A stretch of DNA of 64,000 bases from Peribacillus frigoritolerans. Its GTDB lineage: Bacteria > Bacillota > Bacilli > Bacillales > Bacillaceae. The position numbers were made by a program, and so were the translations under genes. Position 1 is the stretch's first letter. The number at the start of each line of letters is the position of its first letter. Location: positions 248,001-312,000 of the forward strand of contig NZ_SMZY01000003.1 in NCBI RefSeq assembly GCF_004358755.1, written 5' to 3'. The notes beneath the pieces were generated by a model. It ran no database searches and was not told the DNA's origin. It saw only the letters and a list, made by a program, of their open reading frames with translations. Positions 25,753 through 34,091 of this stretch are shown piece by piece.

Positions 25753-26904
25753 TTAAGATCGTCCATCTGACACGATGTGAATATCAATATTCTCTGTCTT
25801 TCTCATTATGGTATTCACGATGGAACCCTTTCTAATTTCTTCCCACCTTGTTCTCGCTGACTGCCCGAGAAGGATTTGAGTAATGTGATACTGTTTGGCA
25901 ATATCAATAATGACCTGCGCAGGCTTGCGGCCGCCTTCCTGCTCCAGCAAAAATACAGCATTAAATTGAGAGGCAAGTATTTTCCATTGCTCCGTTCTTT
26001 CCCTTATTTCCTGTGTAAACGCCTCAGGGGAATTCTTCGTTACATTCAGAATAAACAACTGAGCTTTTAGGCGATTCGCCATCCGCCATCCTCTTCTGAT
26101 TAATTTCTCGGCAGTTGGCCCATACCCGACACATACCAAGATTTTTTCATGAACACCTATAGGACCGTTCACCAAATTACCGCTGATCTGCTCCATCTTT
26201 TCGTCTACATCATCTGCTACTTCTCTCAAGGCAAGTTCTCGCAGCGATGATAGATTGGTTACTGTAAAAAAATGAGTAAGGCTCTGCTCAATTTTTTCTG
26301 AGGCATAGATTTTCCCTTCTGCGAGCCGCTTCCGAAGGGTTTCGGGAGTAACATCAATCAGCTGAACTTCATGGGCATCCTGAACGAACAAATCCGGTAT
26401 CCTCTCTCTTACTGCCACTCCCGTTATTTGCTGTACTATGTCATGAACGCTTTCTAAATGCTGGATATTCACCGCAGACAGCACATTAATGCCGGCATTT
26501 AAGATTTCTTCTACATCCATATATCTCTTTTTATTTTTTGATCCCGGAATGTTGGTATGGGCCAGTTCATCAATCACAATGACTTTAGGCTTTCTTTGTA
26601 TGATGGCATCCACATTCAGTTCTCTAAAAATACTTCCTTTATACTTCATCTCTTTTAGAGGAACCACTTCCATATCTTTAATCAGTTCCTCTGTTTCTTT
26701 TCTGCCGTGACATTCAATCAGCCCTATCACAACATCGATGCCTTCGAGTTTTAAATCATGGGCATCCTGCAGCATTTTATACGATTTACCGACTCCGGGA
26801 GCTGCCCCGACGTAAAGTTTCAGCTTCCCCCTTTTCATGTCTGCAATTTCATCAAGCAGCTCCTGTGGGGTTTTCCGTCTGAAATAAGGGTGTTTTTCAC
26901 TCAT
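25753..26904 (-). CDS. kdpD: Kinase-less KdpD (KdpD domain plus USP domain)
   Basis: This 383-residue protein matches only the N-terminal half of sensor kinase KdpD. The KdpD domain (about 10-215) has Walker A GAAPGVGKSYKM and Walker B VIVIDELAHTN. A universal-stress-protein domain follows (about 248-378), containing LGQSARTRWEEIRKGS. The four membrane helices, HAMP/GAF and histidine kinase parts are absent, and no kdpE is present. In S. aureus the USP domain of KdpD binds c-di-AMP. Such short KdpDs are known in some Bacillus and cyanobacteria. It is probably a regulator of KdpFABC activity or expression. Confidence 0.88.
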   Translation of the reverse strand: MSEKHPYFRRKTPQELLDEIADMKRGKLKLYVGAAPGVGKSYKMLQDAHDLKLEGIDVVIGLIECHGRKETEELIKDMEVVPLKEMKYKGSIFRELNVDAIIQRKPKVIVIDELAHTNIPGSKNKKRYMDVEEILNAGINVLSAVNIQHLESVHDIVQQITGVAVRERIPDLFVQDAHEVQLIDVTPETLRKRLAEGKIYASEKIEQSLTHFFTVTNLSSLRELALREVADDVDEKMEQISGNLVNGPIGVHEKILVCVGYGPTAEKLIRRGWRMANRLKAQLFILNVTKNSPEAFTQEIRERTEQWKILASQFNAVFLLEQEGGRKPAQVIIDIAKQYHITQILLGQSARTRWEEIRKGSIVNTIMRKTENIDIHIVSDGRS

Positions 26905-26931
26905 TGATTCACCTCTTTAAAGATGATTGAC

Positions 26932-26953
26932 CTCAGCCTTAATGACAGCTGAG
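26932..26953 (-). other. Hairpin between kdpC and kdpD
   Basis: CCTCAGC and GCTGAGG form a perfect stem in the 60-base gap. No T run follows, so it may stabilise or process the mRNA rather than terminate it. Confidence 0.45.
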
Positions 26954-26964
26954 GTGCACATTCA

Positions 26965-27549
26965 TCATTCATTCAGCATGTTTTTTAAGTCCAGATTTAA
27001 TTGAAGGACGTTAACTCTTTCTTCTCCAAACACTCCAAGTTCCCTTCCTTGAACATGCTTCGTGATCAGTTTTTCAAGCTCTGATTGTTTGATTCCTGCT
27101 GCTTCTGAAACTCGATTGACTTGAGCATATGCCGCTTTTGGGCTTATATGCGGATCCAGTCCGGAGCCCGAATTTGTCAGCAGATCATTGGGCACTTCAC
27201 TGATTGGCGTTTCCGGATTGTTTTTCTTCCATTCTTCGATGGATTCTTGCGTTCTCTTCAGCATATCTTCATTGGATGGTGCATAGTTATTGGATCCTGA
27301 GCCGGCGCCATTATTGTCTATACTTGAAATTCTTCCATGAAAATAGCTGTCTCCTGCAAAGGTCTGCCCGATAAGCTCAGAACCTATCACATTGTGATTC
27401 TCATCATATACTAAGCTTCCATCTGCCTTTGCAGGAGAAATGGTTTGGGCAATCCCTGTTACTGCAGCTGGGTAAACCAATCCGCAGACAGCCATTAATA
27501 TTAAGCTCATTCTGATAATCGGACCGATGATCGATTGATTTTCTTCCAC
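26965..27549 (-). CDS. kdpC: Potassium-transporting ATPase subunit C
   Basis: This 194-residue protein has one N-terminal membrane helix (about 12-34) and an extracytoplasmic domain with GSELIGQTF, YFHGRISSIDN and GLDPHISPKAAYAQVNRV, all characteristic of KdpC. KdpC stabilises the KdpFABC complex. The start is a GTG. It follows kdpB by 21 bases. Confidence 0.95.
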   Translation of the reverse strand: MEENQSIIGPIIRMSLILMAVCGLVYPAAVTGIAQTISPAKADGSLVYDENHNVIGSELIGQTFAGDSYFHGRISSIDNNGAGSGSNNYAPSNEDMLKRTQESIEEWKKNNPETPISEVPNDLLTNSGSGLDPHISPKAAYAQVNRVSEAAGIKQSELEKLITKHVQGRELGVFGEERVNVLQLNLDLKNMLNE

Positions 27550-27570
27550 TTTAAAAAACCTCTTTTCTTC

Positions 27571-29694
27571 TTATATAAATAAAGCAAGAACTACATCTAT
27601 GATTTTTATTCCGATGAAAGGAACCAGTACTCCCCCAAAACCGTATATAAGCAAGTTTCTTCTCAGCAAAGCATTCGAACTCATCGGTTTATAGCTGACG
27701 CCTTTCATAGCGAGAGGTATCAGAATTGGAATAATGACCGCGTTGAAAATGAGTGCTGAAAGAATAGCTGATATCGGTGAATCAAGTCTCATGATATTCA
27801 GCACGTTCATTTCAGGAATGGCAAGCATGAACATCGCAGGAATGATGGCAAAATATTTCGCGATATCGTTGGCAATGCTGAAGGTTGTCAAAGCCCCCCG
27901 TGTCATCAGCAGCTGTTTTCCGATTGAGACGACTTCAATAATTTTCGTTGGATTTGAATCTAAGTCCACCATATTCGCTGCTTCCTTGGCAGCTGCCGTA
28001 CCGCTGTTCATGGCAAGACCAACATCCGCCTGGGCGAGAGCTGGAGCATCATTTGTACCATCGCCCGTCATCGCAACAAGCTTGCCTTGTAATTGTTCAT
28101 ACTTAATGACTTCAATTTTATCCTCAGGCTTGCATTCTGCAATAAATTCATCAACGCCTGCTTCTTTAGCGATTGTTGCTGCTGTAAGTGGATTGTCGCC
28201 TGTACACATGACGGTCTTGATTCCCATGCTGCGAAGCTTGTCAAAACGTTCTTTCATGCCTGGCTTTACTGTATCCTTCAAGTAAATCAGCCCAAAAATC
28301 TGATCGTTCATGGCAACAGCAAGAGGTGTGCCTCCAGCCTTTGATATTTCATCTGTTTTCCGGTCTAAATTAGAAGGAATGGTTCCGCCTTGCGAGAGAA
28401 CCCATTTCTTCACGGCATCTACCGCTCCCTTTCTGACAACACTTCCATCAGCCAGGTCCATTCCGCTCATGCGCGTTTCTGCCTTAAACTGAATGAACGT
28501 TCCGCCGGCTGCAAGAGCTGTTTTATAAGAAAGCTGTTTTTTCTCCAGCAAATCAAGGATTGATCTTCCTTCAGGTGTCTCGTCTTCAAGTGAACTGATG
28601 GCTGTCCACTGAGCCAGATCCTGCATAGCGTGATTTCCGACGGGAATAAACTCACTTGCCATCCTGTTCCCAAACGTGATTGTTCCTGTTTTATCTAAAA
28701 TGATGGTATTAATATCGCCAGCAGCTTCAACCGCTTTCCCTGACATGGCAATCACATTGAATTGTGTAACCCGGTCCATCCCCGCGATCCCGATCGCTGA
28801 CAGCAGACCGCCGATTGTCGTTGGTATTAAGCACACAAGCAAGGCAATCAATACTGGAATTTCAAGCTGGAAGCCGAGATAATTTGTATAAAAAGGCAAT
28901 GTGCAAACCACAATCATAAAGATAAGAGTCAAGCTTGTTAAAACTGTATTCAAAGCAATTTCATTCGGAGTTTTTTGACGCTGTGCCCCTTCAACAAGCG
29001 CAATCATTTTATCAAGGAATGAGTCGCCGGGATCACTCGTAATTTTCACCTTGATTTGATCGCTGACAACCTTTGTGCCGCCTGTAACGGAGTTGAAGTC
29101 CCCTCCCGCTTCTTTGATCACAGGTGCAGATTCTCCTGTAATGGCTGATTCATCTACAGAGGCAAGCCCTGAAATGACCTCTCCGTCCCCTGGAATAAAT
29201 TCACCCCTTGAAACGATGACGACATCTCCTTTACGGAGCGAAGCGGAATCTGTTTTTTCCACTTCACCATTCGGTTTTACCTTATTTGCTGTCATTTCTT
29301 TTTTTGAATTTTTAAGGGAATTCGCCTGTGCCATTCCCCGGCCCTCTGCAAGAGCTTCTGCGAAGTTCGCAAAAAGAACTGTGAACAGTAGAATGAAGGA
29401 AACCGTTAAATTAAACCAGACATTGACCTCAGTTGAACCAAAAGCAGACGGGACAAATGTAAGAAGCAGTGTTAGTGCAAATCCGATTTCGACAATGAAC
29501 ATGATCGGATTTTTCACCATAACCCGCGGATCCAATTTGATAAAGGATGCTTTAATGGCGTTCCCTATCAATCCCTTATCAGCAGGCTTTTTGTGTTCTC
29601 TGTTTTGATTAACCGGCTGCATCTGTTTATCTGCTTCGTTTTGATCATACCTCTCAGCAGTCTTTTCTGCTGTTGCTATAGATGGCTTACTCAT
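27571..29694 (-). CDS. kdpB: Potassium-transporting ATPase subunit B
   Basis: This 707-residue P-type ATPase is the energy-coupling subunit of KdpFABC, which imports K+ at very low external concentrations. It has the TGES motif ([10 protein letters not shown]), the phosphorylation site [15 protein letters not shown] and the hinge [17 protein letters not shown]-terminal residues 1-40 are polar and variable. An AATTGGAGG site precedes the ATG. It follows kdpA by 20 bases. Confidence 0.96.
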   Translation of the reverse strand: MSKPSIATAEKTAERYDQNEADKQMQPVNQNREHKKPADKGLIGNAIKASFIKLDPRVMVKNPIMFIVEIGFALTLLLTFVPSAFGSTEVNVWFNLTVSFILLFTVLFANFAEALAEGRGMAQANSLKNSKKEMTANKVKPNGEVEKTDSASLRKGDVVIVSRGEFIPGDGEVISGLASVDESAITGESAPVIKEAGGDFNSVTGGTKVVSDQIKVKITSDPGDSFLDKMIALVEGAQRQKTPNEIALNTVLTSLTLIFMIVVCTLPFYTNYLGFQLEIPVLIALLVCLIPTTIGGLLSAIGIAGMDRVTQFNVIAMSGKAVEAAGDINTIILDKTGTITFGNRMASEFIPVGNHAMQDLAQWTAISSLEDETPEGRSILDLLEKKQLSYKTALAAGGTFIQFKAETRMSGMDLADGSVVRKGAVDAVKKWVLSQGGTIPSNLDRKTDEISKAGGTPLAVAMNDQIFGLIYLKDTVKPGMKERFDKLRSMGIKTVMCTGDNPLTAATIAKEAGVDEFIAECKPEDKIEVIKYEQLQGKLVAMTGDGTNDAPALAQADVGLAMNSGTAAAKEAANMVDLDSNPTKIIEVVSIGKQLLMTRGALTTFSIANDIAKYFAIIPAMFMLAIPEMNVLNIMRLDSPISAILSALIFNAVIIPILIPLAMKGVSYKPMSSNALLRRNLLIYGFGGVLVPFIGIKIIDVVLALFI

Positions 29695-29714
29695 TTCAAA
29701 TCCTCCAATTAGGT

Positions 29715-31391
29715 TTATAAAGTTAAGAGTTCTGCTACAGGTCCCAGAACCAATACCGGGAAGAATGTCAACGCCCCTACAATAAAGACAGCTCCTACAA
29801 AAATGGTTCCAAAGAGTCCGGTATCTGTACGGAATGTGCCGATTGTCTCGGGTACAAGCTTTTTAGCGGCCAATGAAGCTCCTACTGCAAGCATGGCAAT
29901 AATTCCAAAGTATCTTCCGGCAAACATGACAATCCCGGTCGAGATATTCCAAAATGGAGTTGCATCCCCAAGACCTTCAAATCCTGAACCGTTATTGGCT
30001 GCAGAAGATGTGTACTCGTAAAGAACCTGGGTGAGCCCGTGAAACCCTGGATTTGTAATCCCTTCCGAACCAAGCGGAGTATACAAAGCAACAGCAGTAG
30101 ATGCCAGAATCAAGAACGGATGAATAAGCAATGTTACGGCAATCAGTTTCATTTCTTTCCCTTCAATTTTCTTGCCCAGAAATTCCGGAGTGCGCCCTAC
30201 CATTAACCCCGACAGGAAAACGGCAATGATGGCATACATGATAATGTTCATAAAACCTGCCCCAATACCGCCAAACACCGTATTCAGCAGCATATTTGAT
30301 AAAGCCAGCATCCCCGTTACAGGTGACAGCGTATCATGCATCGTATTGACGGCTCCTGTTTCAGAAGCGGTTGTCACGATAGCATAAAGAGTAGATTGAG
30401 CTGCACCAAACCGAACTTCTTTCCCTTCCATGCTGCCGGATGCCTGCTCAAGGCCGGCTTCTGCTAATCTTGGATTCCCCTGGAATTCTGCATAAAGGGA
30501 TGTACCTAGAAACACCACAAATATCATCGCCATTGCAGCAAATAAAATCCTTCCCTGTTTCGCATTCCCTACCATCTTTCCATACGTAAATGGAAGGGCT
30601 GTCGGGATCAGCAGCATCAAGAGGATTTGAAGCAAGTTGCTGATCGCATTCGGATTTTCAAACGGATGCGCTGAGTTTACTCCGAAAAACCCTCCGCCGT
30701 TGTTTCCAACTTCCTTAATAGATAAAAGAGACGCAACCGTTCCTCTTGCGATAGTCTGCTCGGCTCCTTCCACCGTTGTGGCCGTAACACTTGAATCGAG
30801 TGTTTGCGGTACCCCAAGAAAAACGAAGATCAGCGCAGCAATAAAAGCAATCGGCAGAAAAACACGTGTGATTGACCGGATTAAATCAATAAAGAAATTT
30901 CCAAGCGGATTTCCTGCGAGACCTCTTATTAATGCAATTGCAGCCGCAAATGCAGTTGCAGGGGCGACGAACATCATAAACGTGATTGCAATCATCTGAG
31001 ATAAATAAGACAGGCCGCTTTCTCCGCTGTAATGCTGGAGATTCGTATTTGTCATAAAGCTGATGGCCGTATTAAAAGCAAGGGTTGGATCCATCCCTGC
31101 AATGCCGCTCGGATTCAGCGGCAGATTTCCTTGAAAACGAAACACCAGATACACAATAAAAATCATAAAAATATTTGAAAATAAAAGAGCAGATGCATAC
31201 TGTCTGAAGCTTTGATCAACCTGTTTAATTCCGCTTATCTTATAAACCGCTTTTTCCACAGGACCGAATACTGCATCCAATTTAGTAGATTGGTACGTAA
31301 AGGCCCGGGCTATATAGTGGCCCGTCGGCTTTGCCAGCAGCACGGCCAGGGCCAAAGTAAAAATGATTGAAATAATGGATAGTACGCTCAA
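29715..31391 (-). CDS. kdpA: Potassium-transporting ATPase subunit A
   Basis: This 558-residue membrane protein is the channel-like, K+-binding subunit, related to the Ktr/Trk superfamily. Filter-type loops are visible as [43 protein letters not shown] and [13 protein letters not shown]. The start is a TTG with GGAGG eight bases upstream. It follows kdpF by 18 bases. Confidence 0.96.
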   Translation of the reverse strand: MSVLSIISIIFTLALAVLLAKPTGHYIARAFTYQSTKLDAVFGPVEKAVYKISGIKQVDQSFRQYASALLFSNIFMIFIVYLVFRFQGNLPLNPSGIAGMDPTLAFNTAISFMTNTNLQHYSGESGLSYLSQMIAITFMMFVAPATAFAAAIALIRGLAGNPLGNFFIDLIRSITRVFLPIAFIAALIFVFLGVPQTLDSSVTATTVEGAEQTIARGTVASLLSIKEVGNNGGGFFGVNSAHPFENPNAISNLLQILLMLLIPTALPFTYGKMVGNAKQGRILFAAMAMIFVVFLGTSLYAEFQGNPRLAEAGLEQASGSMEGKEVRFGAAQSTLYAIVTTASETGAVNTMHDTLSPVTGMLALSNMLLNTVFGGIGAGFMNIIMYAIIAVFLSGLMVGRTPEFLGKKIEGKEMKLIAVTLLIHPFLILASTAVALYTPLGSEGITNPGFHGLTQVLYEYTSSAANNGSGFEGLGDATPFWNISTGIVMFAGRYFGIIAMLAVGASLAAKKLVPETIGTFRTDTGLFGTIFVGAVFIVGALTFFPVLVLGPVAELLTL

Positions 31392-31409
31392 GTTTTTTTC
31401 CTCCGCAAG

Positions 31410-31490
31410 TTAAAATTTTTCTGGATTTACTAGTGCATAAAGCAAATAAAGGGTAATCGCGGCAATGCCGAGAAGCAAGACGATCATCAT
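31410..31490 (-). CDS. kdpF: Potassium-transporting ATPase subunit F
   Basis: This 26-residue single-helix peptide reads MMIVLLLGIAAITLYLLYAL followed by VNPEKF. The C-terminal ALVNPEKF is the standard KdpF ending. KdpF acts like a lipid that stabilises the complex. Its ATG overlaps the stop codon of the 35-codon ORF upstream (AATGATG), so it is translationally coupled. Confidence 0.92.
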   Translation of the reverse strand: MMIVLLLGIAAITLYLLYALVNPEKF

Positions 31491-31594
31491 TTCTCTCCCC
31501 TGCCTTCTTTCACAATTTCATCCGACCATTTGACAAGCCCCGCCATGACTAATGCAAGGGCAGCAAATGCAAGTAACATCATACTGTCTAACAT
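31487..31594 (-). CDS. 35-residue membrane peptide upstream of kdpF
   Basis: I do not recognise this 35-residue ORF. It has one hydrophobic helix (MMLLAFAALALVMAGLV) and a charged tail WSDEIVKEGRGEK. GGGGG lies about five bases before the ATG, and its stop codon overlaps the kdpF start, so it is very probably translated. The position suggests a small accessory peptide of the Kdp complex. It lies between the RCK-like gene and kdpF. Confidence 0.65.
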   Translation of the reverse strand: MLDSMMLLAFAALALVMAGLVKWSDEIVKEGRGEK

Positions 31595-31611
31595 GTCGTT
31601 CCCCCCTGTTC

Positions 31612-31995
31612 TTACTGAATCAGAAATTTCACATTATCTTGTTTCGAATAAAAAACGTGCTTTGCCCCGAGCAGTTCATAAAGCTTTGCCGGGTAATTGG
31701 CTTTTTTAGTGATGACTGTAATCGGAGCTCTTACACTGGCTTTGAGAATTTCCATTAACTTACACGTTTCTGCAATTTTGTCTTCCAGCAGAAGCACTCT
31801 TGCAATCGGTTCATGTATAAGCACATAATGAGCATTCTGCCTGATAAAATAAATCGTTTTGAATCCTCTGCTTTTCAAATAACTCTGCACACTGTAATCT
31901 CCTGTTACAAATGCAAGTGAAGAGTCATCCGGGAGAATTTCATCCATGCAGCCGAGCCTTGAATAGCTTGGAATACAAATCAGCATCGTTTCCAT
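31612..31995 (-). CDS. RCK/TrkA-N-like small protein 2, between riboswitch and kdp
   Basis: This 127-residue protein is not a standard annotated family as far as I can tell. Its C-terminal half (ARVLLLEDKIAETCKLMEIL, then ITVITKK and LYELLGAKHVFYSK) follows the pattern of the second half of TrkA_N/RCK_N domains, as in KtrA (VLDKIGVNKVIHPE). No GxGxxG nucleotide motif is seen, and there is no RCK_C domain. It resembles the protein at 32300-32692 in its C-terminal half. It is the first gene after the c-di-AMP riboswitch and precedes kdpF. A regulatory role on potassium transport is inferred. Confidence 0.6.
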   Translation of the reverse strand: METMLICIPSYSRLGCMDEILPDDSSLAFVTGDYSVQSYLKSRGFKTIYFIRQNAHYVLIHEPIARVLLLEDKIAETCKLMEILKASVRAPITVITKKANYPAKLYELLGAKHVFYSKQDNVKFLIQ

Positions 31996-32022
31996 GACGT
32001 TCCCTGCCTTTACAGATTCAAT

Positions 32023-32062
32023 AAAAAAACCGCGGAAGAGGGATCTCTTCCGCGGTTTTTTG
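32023..32062 (-). terminator. Riboswitch-controlled terminator before the kdp operon
   Basis: ACCGCGGAAGAG and CTCTTCCGCGGT arms around a four-base loop, followed by TTTTTTT on the minus strand. The stem is near perfect. Confidence 0.92.
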
Positions 32063-32104
32063 CATCACTAAAGAAACGTGACGTATCACTGCGATTTTGA
32101 TTTT

Positions 32105-32246
32105 CCCTCACAACGCTTTCGGGGTTAGCTGTCGGATTCGGGCTATGAGAGTAGCCCTACCATTTTTCAAATGGACTCACCCCTAGTGGTTATCACCACA
32201 AAAGATTGGGTCCCCCGATTTCGTTTAGAAATTAAGCGATTAGGTT
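32105..32246 (-). promoter_or_regulatory. c-di-AMP riboswitch (ydaO-yuaA class), kdp leader
   Basis: The minus strand shows CGCTTAATTTC, GGGGGACCCAATC, GGGGTGAGTCC, GGTAGGGCTACTC and ATCCGACAGCTAACCCCG, in ydaO order, closed by AAAGCG. A strong terminator follows. High c-di-AMP would turn the kdp operon off. Confidence 0.92.
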
Positions 32247-32299
32247 TTCCTTTTTCCTGATTCTCCTTTAGAGAACCACCTCCTTTAATGACAGATTGA

Positions 32300-32692
32300 T
32301 TATCTTTCTTTTACGTGTCCAAGCAGTGTGTATATAAAATCTTCCGGTTTGCTGACAATGACATATTTTGCACCTAATTTTTTGTAGAGGTCATAGTGCC
32401 TGCTGTCATGTGTTATGACAATGATTCGCTTTGTGCCCAAATCAGAGAAAAATGCAGTTAATTCAAACCCTTCATTGATTGAGTCAGAGATGATATACAC
32501 AGATCGGTAATGATGAAACTTCTTATGCATTTCCAGCAGATTATCAATGCGGGTGTTGCCATCTTCAGAATTCGTCAGATCGTACAAGTACTGATCGTAG
32601 GATATGACATCGCATAGTATATACTGAAATGCTACACTCTCAACAACTGAACCGTATAAATCTCCCTTTACTATGACGAGTGTATGATTCAT
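32300..32692 (-). CDS. RCK/TrkA-N-like small protein 1, after the fourth c-di-AMP riboswitch
   Basis: This 130-residue protein looks like a lone, degenerate RCK_N (TrkA_N) Rossmann domain. Its start VIVKGDLYGSVVESV lines up with the KtrA nucleotide loop VFGLGRFGGSLVKEF, keeping two of the glycines. Its end SVYIISDSINEGFELTAFF, then VITHDSRHYDLYKKLGAKYV, matches KtrA HAFVSFGDDIEASILTSLL and NDYHQKVLDKIGVNKVI in pattern. There is no RCK_C domain. GGGGGG lies upstream of the ATG at 32692. A c-di-AMP-riboswitch-controlled regulator of potassium uptake is inferred. Confidence 0.6.
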   Translation of the reverse strand: MNHTLVIVKGDLYGSVVESVAFQYILCDVISYDQYLYDLTNSEDGNTRIDNLLEMHKKFHHYRSVYIISDSINEGFELTAFFSDLGTKRIIVITHDSRHYDLYKKLGAKYVIVSKPEDFIYTLLGHVKER

Positions 32693-32768
32693 ATTTCCCC
32701 CCGAACATGAATGACGGCGTTTTACACTCTCCTGCCGTTTCAGCTTTCCCTGCTGAGCAGCCAAAGAG

Positions 32769-32905
32769 TAAAAAAAAGAGACCAATGTTTACCCTCTCCC
32801 CAAGCAAGTCCATACCATGTCAAACTACCAGCTATACACTAAAACAAGCATAAACTGATTGAAACATGACAGGATGCATCTTGGAGAAAAAGTACTCATT
32901 GGTCT
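32769..32905 (-). ncRNA. Structured leader segment with T-tract
   Basis: On the minus strand AGACCAATG and CATTGGTCT pair perfectly across 109 bases and are followed by CTTTTTTTTACTC. This could be a long-range terminator stem, an expression platform or a second RNA domain. I cannot match the inner part to a known class. Confidence 0.35.
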
Positions 32906-32979
32906 ACTTAACGCCCAGCAAGCTTTATGCCCTCTTTGCGTTCCGTCTTCCGTTTTCTTTTTTCATTGAATTGACATAA

Positions 32980-33013
32980 TAAAAAGACCTTCTACAGTCC
33001 CCAGGCCTCTTCC
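32980..33013 (-). terminator. Terminator downstream of the fourth c-di-AMP riboswitch
   Basis: AAGAGGCCT and AGGTCTTTT arms (with G-U pairs), followed by TTTTTATT on the minus strand. Confidence 0.6.
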
Positions 33014-33064
33014 CTGCTGCTTAAAAAAGGGCAGTAAAAAAAGACTCCTGAAAATAAGGTGGTC

Positions 33065-33208
33065 TTATGACCTCCTTCGCTTTAGCCGACGAAGTTAGCT
33101 GACGGGTAGGATGGCGAAAGAGATCTCATCCTTCCTGCAAATGCAGAATTAACCCCAAAAAATTGGTTCCTCCGTTCCCGATTACCGGGACTAGGCCGTT
33201 ATGCAATT
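33065..33208 (-). promoter_or_regulatory. c-di-AMP riboswitch (ydaO-yuaA class), divergent copy
   Basis: The minus strand shows GGAGGAACCAATT, TTGGGGTTAATTCTGC, AGGAAGGATGAGATC and CTACCCGTCAGCTAACTTCG followed by TCGGC. The order and core match the ydaO class, but GGGGTGAATC is changed to GGGGTTAATT and the closing stem differs from the other three copies. It faces the small RCK-like gene at 32300-32692. Confidence 0.8.
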
Positions 33209-33209
33209 C

Positions 33210-33475
33210 GTGATTACGTGATTATCTTACTCCCGCTTATATTCCGTGTAAATACGGAAAATTACCTGTATTCAAGTGAATTATCTGCTTCTCCTGCCTA
33301 AATCTCATAATTCCTTCCATATCCTCATATTTTCATATTTTTTCAGATGCAGATTTCATTCAATGCCAATTGCTTAAAATTTATCCAGCGAATGATATTG
33401 ACACTCTTAAACAATCGTAAGTAAGATAAACTCGTCGATAAAAAACATAATCAACTGTGCTGGGGGTAAATTCAG
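33210..33475. other. Divergent intergenic region
   Basis: This AT-rich stretch must hold the promoters of the leftward riboswitch transcript and of the rightward MpsC-like gene. A TTGACACT at 33398-33405 with ACAATC or TAAGAT downstream could serve the latter. No gene is seen. Confidence 0.35.
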
Positions 33476-33853
33476 ATGGCTGTGTCGCCAAAGAAAAAAT
33501 TAGAATCCGATTTAAGTGAGGCCTTTATCAAACTTCAGAGAGATCTCATTGGACGCGGTCCTCAGGAAACCAGAACGTATATTGTCCATGATATGGTCAT
33601 AGCACGATTCAAAGGTGTATTAACGGTTGAAGAAAAACACCTGGTTGAAAATGAAAATGGACGAAAACTAGTTAAACAAATGAGACAAGTACTGCGTGAA
33701 ATGTACAGTAAAAAATTCGAAGAAATTGTGGAAAGATATACGGGCTGCAAAGTCCTGTCCAGCCACAGCGATATCAGCACCAAGATGGGTGAACGGATAG
33801 AAGTTTTTGTGGTTGATAAAGATTTAGAAAGAATCGTTGAAACAAAAGGATAA
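33476..33853 (+). CDS. DUF2294 / MpsC-like protein
   Basis: This 125-residue soluble protein matches DUF2294 (PF10057), which is named for MpsC, part of a membrane potential-generating system (MpsABC) in S. aureus. The features are LSEAFIKLQRDLIGRGPQETR, then HDMVIARFKGVLT and the late KVLSSHSDISTKMGERIEVFVVD. It has no membrane helix. No mpsA or mpsB gene is adjacent. A GGGGG site lies upstream. In Bacillus, several stand-alone DUF2294 paralogues exist with unknown roles. Confidence 0.78.
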   Translation: MAVSPKKKLESDLSEAFIKLQRDLIGRGPQETRTYIVHDMVIARFKGVLTVEEKHLVENENGRKLVKQMRQVLREMYSKKFEEIVERYTGCKVLSSHSDISTKMGERIEVFVVDKDLERIVETKG

Positions 33854-33857
33854 AGTG

Positions 33858-33899
33858 AACAAACAGGGCTTATGCACATGTGCATAAGCCCTGTTTGTT
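33858..33899. terminator. 42-base perfect palindrome after the MpsC-like gene
   Basis: Each half is 21 bases (from AACAAACAGGG to the centre CACATGTG). It probably acts as a terminator, although only a weak T run follows. Confidence 0.65.
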
Positions 33900-34032
33900 G
33901 AAAGAAAAAGCTATTTTTAAGAAAGAGAGAAAAGCAGAGAAAATAGAAAATCAAACTTATTACCCGCTTTCTTTCGTATTTGTTCTGAGCGAAGAGTTGA
34001 TATGCAAAATTTTTCAATTGCTGCATAAAAAA

Positions 34033-34064
34033 AAGCCCGATTCGTATCGAATCGGGCTCTGTTT
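34033..34064. terminator. Terminator after the symporter remnant
   Basis: AGCCCGATTCG and CGAATCGGGCT arms, flanked by an A run and a T run. Confidence 0.8.
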
Positions 34065-34091
34065 TTATGCAGCTAAGTGCTCTTTATTTTT

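Noticed and set aside
33858-33899. The 42-base palindrome as a recombinase or phage attachment site
   Set aside because: No integrase or duplicated flank is visible, and its position right after a stop codon fits a terminator better.
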